Origin: Erythrobacter sp. WG
GTDB lineage: Bacteria; Pseudomonadota; Alphaproteobacteria; Sphingomonadales; Sphingomonadaceae
Direction: 5' to 3'
Assembly: GCF_026586795.1 (NCBI RefSeq)
Contig: NZ_JAPFGY010000017.1
Coordinates: forward strand, 1 to 64,000
Length of the DNA: 64,000 bases
In this document: one piece after another, positions 59,571-64,000 of the stretch
Layout of the letters: each line of letters starts with the position of its first letter
How positions within the stretch are numbered: the first letter of the stretch is position 1
Position numbers and translations under genes: made by a program
Notes under the pieces: generated by a model
The model's database searches: none
What the model saw: only the letters and a program-made list of their open reading frames with translations
What the model was told of the DNA's origin: nothing

Positions 59571-62500
59571 TTACTGTGCGCATTCGAGATAGCGGCAGAA
59601 GGCATTGGCTAGCTGCATTTGCCGCGGCGTTCGGCATTCGGCTTGGAAGACCTGGGGTGAGCCAACCAGGATTGTGACGCATTTCGCGCGCGAGGTAGCG
59701 ACGTTGAGCCGGTTGAGGCTGTAGAGGAACTCCATCCCGCGCGGCGCATCGGCATGCGATGAGCTCGCCAACGAGTAGATCGAAATCGGCGCCTCTTGGC
59801 CCTGGAACTTGTCGACCGTGCCGACGCGCGCTTGCGGCAAGCGACGCTGGATTTCGAAAACCTGCGCATTGTAGGGGGCGATGATCAAGATATCGTCGAT
59901 CCCGAGCGGCTTTTCCTCGCCTTCGCGGCCGGTCCATGTTGCGCCCTGCGCCAAGACCTCGGTCACAAGGTCGGCGATAAGGTCAGCCTCTTCTGGTGAG
60001 CAGTTCTGATTACCGGAGTGCTCGACGGGGATGAACCTCAGACCTGTGCCGCCTGCAATGCCTTGGGCATTCACCCGCTGACCTGAGGTCTCGTCTTTGG
60101 AGGAGAGTTTCCCTTCATAGAAGAGCTCGGAGGTATAGGCGCAGATCTCCGGATGAAGCCGCCATGTGACGTCGAGAAACAGGCCTTCATCCTCTGCGAT
60201 GGTTTGCTTGCCCGAAAGGAGGTGGTCGAGCGCAGAGCAACCAGCCCCATCTGGATGGCTCCCCTGCATCGGTTGGTCGAGCTGCTGCGGATCGCCGAGC
60301 AAGATGAGCGATTTCGCCGCTTGCGACACAGCCAGGACATTTGCGAGCGACATTTGCGCCGCTTCATCGACGAACAGGACATCGAGACATTCGAAGGCAT
60401 CGGAGATCGACCAGAGCCACGCGGTTCCGCCAGCAACGCTGCAATCAGCCTGGAGGGCAGCGAAAACTTCGGCATTGCTCTTCTTCGCGAACCGGAGCCG
60501 GTCTGTTGCCTCCTCTTTGGAGCCGCTCTTGGGCTTCTGAATGCAGACCAATGGCGTGCCGGTCTTCTCGGCGACCTCGATGACCTTGTTGAGAAGGTTG
60601 CGGATCACCTCGTGACCATTGGCGACGATACCGACCTTCTTGCCTTGCCGAACCAGCTCGCAAATCATGTGCGCGCCTGTGTGGGTCTTGCCTGTCCCGG
60701 GAGGGCCTTGGATCGGGAGCACACCCGAGGCGAGGAGAGGGGCGATGCGGACCCCGGCTTCGAGCGGCTTTTCACTTTCGAGCCGCGGCGGGCTGCCATC
60801 CGCAATGCGCGGCGCGACCCGCATCAGCATGTCGCGCGCCGCTTGATAAGCGTCTCCGCCCTCCATGCCGTTTTCGCACACGTAAGTCGCGAGCCTGACG
60901 AGGGCCTCCTGCATCGGTTCCGACGAAACATATTCATGCACAAAGACGGCTGTCGGGTGCTCCCCCGCCATCGCAGCAGTCTTCTTGATGTTGATAGTGC
61001 GCTCCTCACGGGAGATGTCTTCAACCGTGCCGATGCTTTTGCCGCCGACGGCCTTGAGCCCTTTGCCCGCCCGAATATCGGCTTCCTGGACGGGAAAGCT
61101 GTAACGGTGGATCGGACAATTGGCCGTGCCGCCCACCGTTTCAATGAAGGTGAGGCCCGACAGGCCTGCACGATCGTCAAGCAGTTCGTCGGCCGATAGG
61201 TCGCAAAGGCGGTAGTACTCCCACCAAGTCGCCTTTTCCTCGCGCCGATGCCACTCGAGGAGATTGGCCAGGAGCCAGCGTGCATGCTGCTCGGGGCTGC
61301 GCTCCTCGGGATCGGCAGGGACATCGGCGACAAGCTGCTCGATCAAGGGGGTAATCCGCTCGAGCCACGCGGAAAGGTTTTCGCTGGGAGCGCCATCGCC
61401 TGGCTCCGGCCGCGTGATCTCAATGCCCTGTTCGATCAGCTTCGTTCGCTGCGTCTCAAGCCAGTCGCGCAAGGCCTCGGTCGAGACGCAATCGTCGCGA
61501 TTATACGCTTCAACGGTTTGTCTGTCCGCCGGCAAGATTCCGGCTGCGTCGTTGAGCTCCAGGCTGACTTGCAAGCGGTTTAGCGCAAGGTTGGCGTCAG
61601 GCAGGCTGGCGTCGCGCACATAGCCGTAGAGCGGCTCCAATCGCTTGATCGAATAGCTCTCGACACCTGCACGCAGCGAATGCCGGACGACACTGAGAAG
61701 ATCGACAAAGACAAGCCCGCGCAGCAGCGCGTCTAATGCGTCCTCGCGGGTGCCATAGCGGCCCATGAGACGCTTGAGTGCCCCCGGCTCGTATCCGCCA
61801 TAGTGGTAGACGTGGAGGTTCGGGTAGGTCTGCAGTCGGTCAAGCACGAAATCGATGAAGGTCTCGAAGGCGGCCTTCTCTGCTGTCCGGTCGAAGGCCC
61901 AGAGGCCGCGATATTGCGGTTCGCCATTCTCGCGGAAGTGGAACCCCAAAAGATACTCGAGGCCATGCTGACCGACGAAGGAATCGCCTTCGAAGTCGAG
62001 GAAGATGTCACCATCGCAGGGCTCAGGCAGGCAGTTGAGCCCAAATCCAGCCACCGGCGCGAGCATTTCGTAGCGCAGCTCGCCGCTGGCCTTGCTCTCG
62101 AGCTGGATCCGCGCCTGTTCTCGGACCCGCGTCAGCGACTCTCTCGACCCGCGCTCGGGCTTCCATGGGAGAGGCAAGGGCATCTCAGAGAGTGCCGTTG
62201 CTGTCGTTATGCCGTGGTCCTTGAGTTCAGCGATCTGCAGCGACGAGATACCCGCAACGAGGCAAAGATGATCGTCGTCGCGGCGCTGTTTGTCGCACCG
62301 CGTGTTCCAGGTGCAGATATCGCAATGCGAGGTTGGTTCGGGGTAAGTCTGCGGAGGCTCTTCAGCTCCGATCGCCCCCAGAAGCCCCTGCTTCACCTGG
62401 CGATGATAGGCTGCGAAATCTGCAATCCTATAGCGCTCGGGCTCGAAGTCGGTCCACGGCGGGATCACGCTGGCGAAAAGCGGCATAGTCCCCTGCACTT

Positions 62501-62969
62501 CGCCGATCAGCTCGGAGTAAAGGCACAGCTGCAGCACCGTGCCGCCCTTGGTTTCTCGGGCGAGCTTGGTGTCAGCTGCTTCGTAGGACCAGTCGCCAAG
62601 CTGGCTCGGCATGGAGACACGCCGCAAAATGTCGGCACGCCCGGCCCAAGATCCACCGCGCAAGGCACCTTGGACAATTACGTCTACGCCTTCGCGCATC
62701 GCAGCGATGGTTTGGGCGACGGCCTCATCACTGACGTCGACGCCTTCGATGGTAACGATTGACAGGCTTTGAGCCCGCAGGTGCTCAACATAAGCGAGCT
62801 CGTGTTGCTTGCCGCGCTCCCAAAGCGCTTCAAGTGCGGGATCGAAAAACTTGGGGCGCGTGAACTCACCGCGCGCGGCGGCATGCTCGAGCTGGGTCAA
62901 ATGGCGACAGTTCAAATATCCGACGAGGTCGGACGCACTGAGCCGAGCGCTGCCATCTTGAATTTGCAT
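59571..62969 (-). CDS. RecB-like nuclease/SF1 helicase fusion (TM0106 type)
   Basis: An 1132-residue protein. Residues 10-240 form a RecB-like nuclease with Fe-S cysteines: C21 (YLNCRHLTQLE) and C-x2-C-x5-C in HCDICTWNTRC near 215-225, and ADTKL as the nuclease D-x-K. A middle RNase H-like DEDD segment starts DIFLDFEGDSFVGQHGLEYLLGF near 320 and ends YNRDDCVSTEALRDWL. The C-terminal SF1B (Dna2/Upf1-like) helicase has GPPGTGKTHTG near 753, LFVDEAAQMS, GDPQQLDQP, APYNAQV, VGTVDKFQGQEA and NVATSRAK. A complete set of motifs suggests an active enzyme that degrades or unwinds nucleic acid. Confidence 0.92.
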   Translation of the reverse strand: MQIQDGSARLSASDLVGYLNCRHLTQLEHAAARGEFTRPKFFDPALEALWERGKQHELAYVEHLRAQSLSIVTIEGVDVSDEAVAQTIAAMREGVDVIVQGALRGGSWAGRADILRRVSMPSQLGDWSYEAADTKLARETKGGTVLQLCLYSELIGEVQGTMPLFASVIPPWTDFEPERYRIADFAAYHRQVKQGLLGAIGAEEPPQTYPEPTSHCDICTWNTRCDKQRRDDDHLCLVAGISSLQIAELKDHGITTATALSEMPLPLPWKPERGSRESLTRVREQARIQLESKASGELRYEMLAPVAGFGLNCLPEPCDGDIFLDFEGDSFVGQHGLEYLLGFHFRENGEPQYRGLWAFDRTAEKAAFETFIDFVLDRLQTYPNLHVYHYGGYEPGALKRLMGRYGTREDALDALLRGLVFVDLLSVVRHSLRAGVESYSIKRLEPLYGYVRDASLPDANLALNRLQVSLELNDAAGILPADRQTVEAYNRDDCVSTEALRDWLETQRTKLIEQGIEITRPEPGDGAPSENLSAWLERITPLIEQLVADVPADPEERSPEQHARWLLANLLEWHRREEKATWWEYYRLCDLSADELLDDRAGLSGLTFIETVGGTANCPIHRYSFPVQEADIRAGKGLKAVGGKSIGTVEDISREERTINIKKTAAMAGEHPTAVFVHEYVSSEPMQEALVRLATYVCENGMEGGDAYQAARDMLMRVAPRIADGSPPRLESEKPLEAGVRIAPLLASGVLPIQGPPGTGKTHTGAHMICELVRQGKKVGIVANGHEVIRNLLNKVIEVAEKTGTPLVCIQKPKSGSKEEATDRLRFAKKSNAEVFAALQADCSVAGGTAWLWSISDAFECLDVLFVDEAAQMSLANVLAVSQAAKSLILLGDPQQLDQPMQGSHPDGAGCSALDHLLSGKQTIAEDEGLFLDVTWRLHPEICAYTSELFYEGKLSSKDETSGQRVNAQGIAGGTGLRFIPVEHSGNQNCSPEEADLIADLVTEVLAQGATWTGREGEEKPLGIDDILIIAPYNAQVFEIQRRLPQARVGTVDKFQGQEAPISIYSLASSSHADAPRGMEFLYSLNRLNVATSRAKCVTILVGSPQVFQAECRTPRQMQLANAFCRYLECAQ

Positions 62970-63036
62970 CTTCGTGCCCCCTGATAGGGGCCGTGCCCCT
63001 TAACTCTTCCGCGCGCGGCGACCCTCTAAACACCAA

Positions 63037-63055
63037 TGACGTCAAAAACTGTCAT
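63037..63055. promoter_or_regulatory. operator-like palindrome, copy B (helicase promoter region)
   Basis: TGACGTCAAAAACTGTCAT; with its flanks it forms CAATGAC (63034-63040)/GTCATTG (63051-63057), a perfect 7-bp inverted repeat with a 10-base spacer, 67-87 bases upstream of the helicase start. It matches the site at 31813-31831 at 18 of 19 positions. Confidence 0.7.
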
Positions 63056-63061
63056 TGCGCT

Positions 63062-64000
63062 TCAGACGACGTCCTTTGAGATGAACGACACTGTGGATCC
63101 GCGGTGATCTTGGATTGGCGGGATCTCAGAAGGGCGTCGTAGCTCGAGTTGCTCCGGAATATCTGACGTGAGGCCATAGGCCAGGAGCAGCCGTGATGCA
63201 TCGCACTTGAGGCTCGTCATGTGGGCTGGTGGGCTTGGCTGGATGACCTTGAGATCGCCCAAGGTTGGGCGAACCCGCGTGATGAACTCTTTGTGCACCG
63301 GCGTTTTCGAGCCGCCCCCAATCGAAATGAGCTGGACAGGGCTGCGGCGCAGTGTCGCATCGAAATTGCGCGGCGCGACGTTCGGATGACGCGCATGGTT
63401 CAATACCTCGCGGTATTGCTCAGCGCAGGCCAATCTGAACAAATCGTCGGAGAAGCCGCTACTGCGCGCTGCATCGAGAGCTGCGGCTCCAAGCAGCTTC
63501 ACCTCGGCGGCGAAAGCAGCAACGCGCACGCGTTCTACAAGGTTGAAGGCGACCACATCAAGGGTCGAGGCACCGACATCAATGAGGATATGCGCGCCGT
63601 CGTTGGCGAAAGGCTCGTTTGCGTACCCGGTGATCGCTGCGGTCAGCTCGGGCACGAGGTCAAAGCCGCCAGGTAGCTCATGGGTCGAGGCCTGGTAGAT
63701 TTTCCGCACCATGGCGTGTGTGAGGCAAGCTGCATGCGGCATGAGGCCGCGTGCGGCACTCACGATATGTCTGAAGTCACGGTAGGTCCTGTTTTGATCT
63801 TGGGCTACAACCGGGATGCCGATGTTGATCGAGAGGAAGTTTCGCGCTGCATCTAGGCCCAGAGGGCGGTGCTTTTCGTACCATCCCAGGCAATGTGAAA
63901 GCTGGAGAGCCAAGAAGGCCGCTGCGGCTTCGTTTCGCGTCACAGGAAACTCAGGCAGGACTCTTTCGCCGCCGCCTTCTGCCAAAATGCCTGCCTTAAA
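63062..64000 (-). CDS. actin/Hsp70-like ATPase (ParM/StbA-like), 5' end outside window
   Basis: The frame is open to the right edge, so the N-terminal part (phosphate-1 region) is missing. Visible parts: NIGIPVVAQDQNRTYRDF, PELTAAITGYANEPF, the phosphate-2 motif HILIDVGASTLDVVAFNL and the adenosine motif LISIGGGSKTPVHKEFI, in the order of the actin-ATPase fold. Such proteins act in plasmid segregation (ParM/StbA) or as chaperones. The gene ends 92 bases before the helicase gene on the same strand, with an operator-like palindrome between. Confidence 0.8.
   Translation of the reverse strand, partial: FKAGILAEGGGERVLPEFPVTRNEAAAAFLALQLSHCLGWYEKHRPLGLDAARNFLSINIGIPVVAQDQNRTYRDFRHIVSAARGLMPHAACLTHAMVRKIYQASTHELPGGFDLVPELTAAITGYANEPFANDGAHILIDVGASTLDVVAFNLVERVRVAAFAAEVKLLGAAALDAARSSGFSDDLFRLACAEQYREVLNHARHPNVAPRNFDATLRRSPVQLISIGGGSKTPVHKEFITRVRPTLGDLKVIQPSPPAHMTSLKCDASRLLLAYGLTSDIPEQLELRRPSEIPPIQDHRGSTVSFISKDVV

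Overview
The window reads as a chromosomal segment of a high-GC alphaproteobacterium, most likely order Sphingomonadales (Erythrobacteraceae or Sphingomonadaceae type). The evidence is the serC-serA-hisZ order, a candidate alphaproteobacterial serC leader RNA, the TonB receptor/PepSY/DUF2946 operon and the F-type transfer cluster. No 16S rRNA is present, so the family is an inference.

Layout. (1) 1-18.65 kb is ordinary very GC-rich chromosome: an alpha/beta hydrolase cut by the left edge, hisZ, serA and serC, a glycosyltransferase, a PadR regulator with a palindromic operator, rarA followed by two coupled genes, tRNA-Thr(TGT), a ChaA-like antiporter operon and a metal-related DUF2946/TonB receptor/PepSY operon. 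(2) 18.65-19.47 kb is a gene-free junction where composition changes. (3) 19.5-28.9 kb is heavy-metal cargo: a CnrY-CnrX-CnrH-like anti-sigma/sensor/sigma trio translationally coupled and running into copA-copB-copC-copD, a MerR regulator divergent from a glutaredoxin-MauE gene and a DUF3703 gene, a second TonB receptor, and a 73-residue Cys-rich protein. (4) 29.4-35.7 kb holds hipBA with three evenly spaced operators, a secreted protein divergent from a WYL regulator, a 410-residue unknown, an HNH endonuclease, and two overlapping small regulators. (5) 36.1-53.7 kb is one continuous F-type conjugation operon: traA, L, E, K, B, a DsbC-like gene, traV, C, a two-TM gene, trbI, an S26 traF peptidase, traW, U, trbC, traN, F, H, G. 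(6) 53.7-64.0 kb is a second cargo region: a PD-(D/E)XK protein with a partner, a 517-residue unknown overlapping a two-HKD phospholipase-D-like protein, and, convergent to them, a large RecB-nuclease/helicase preceded by an actin/Hsp70-like ATPase cut by the right edge.

Interpretation. From about 18.7 kb to beyond the right edge this looks like an integrative conjugative element (or an integrated plasmid) carrying copper resistance and probable genome-defence genes. No integrase, relaxase or coupling protein lies in the window, so the element's type and ends are not settled here.

The most interesting points are: (a) a CnrX homologue that keeps all five known Ni/Co ligands yet stands in front of copper genes; (b) a palindrome shared between the WYL regulator's promoter and the promoter of the nuclease-helicase 31 kb away; (c) the convergent nuclease/helicase/PLD/actin-like locus, which I cannot assign to a named system.
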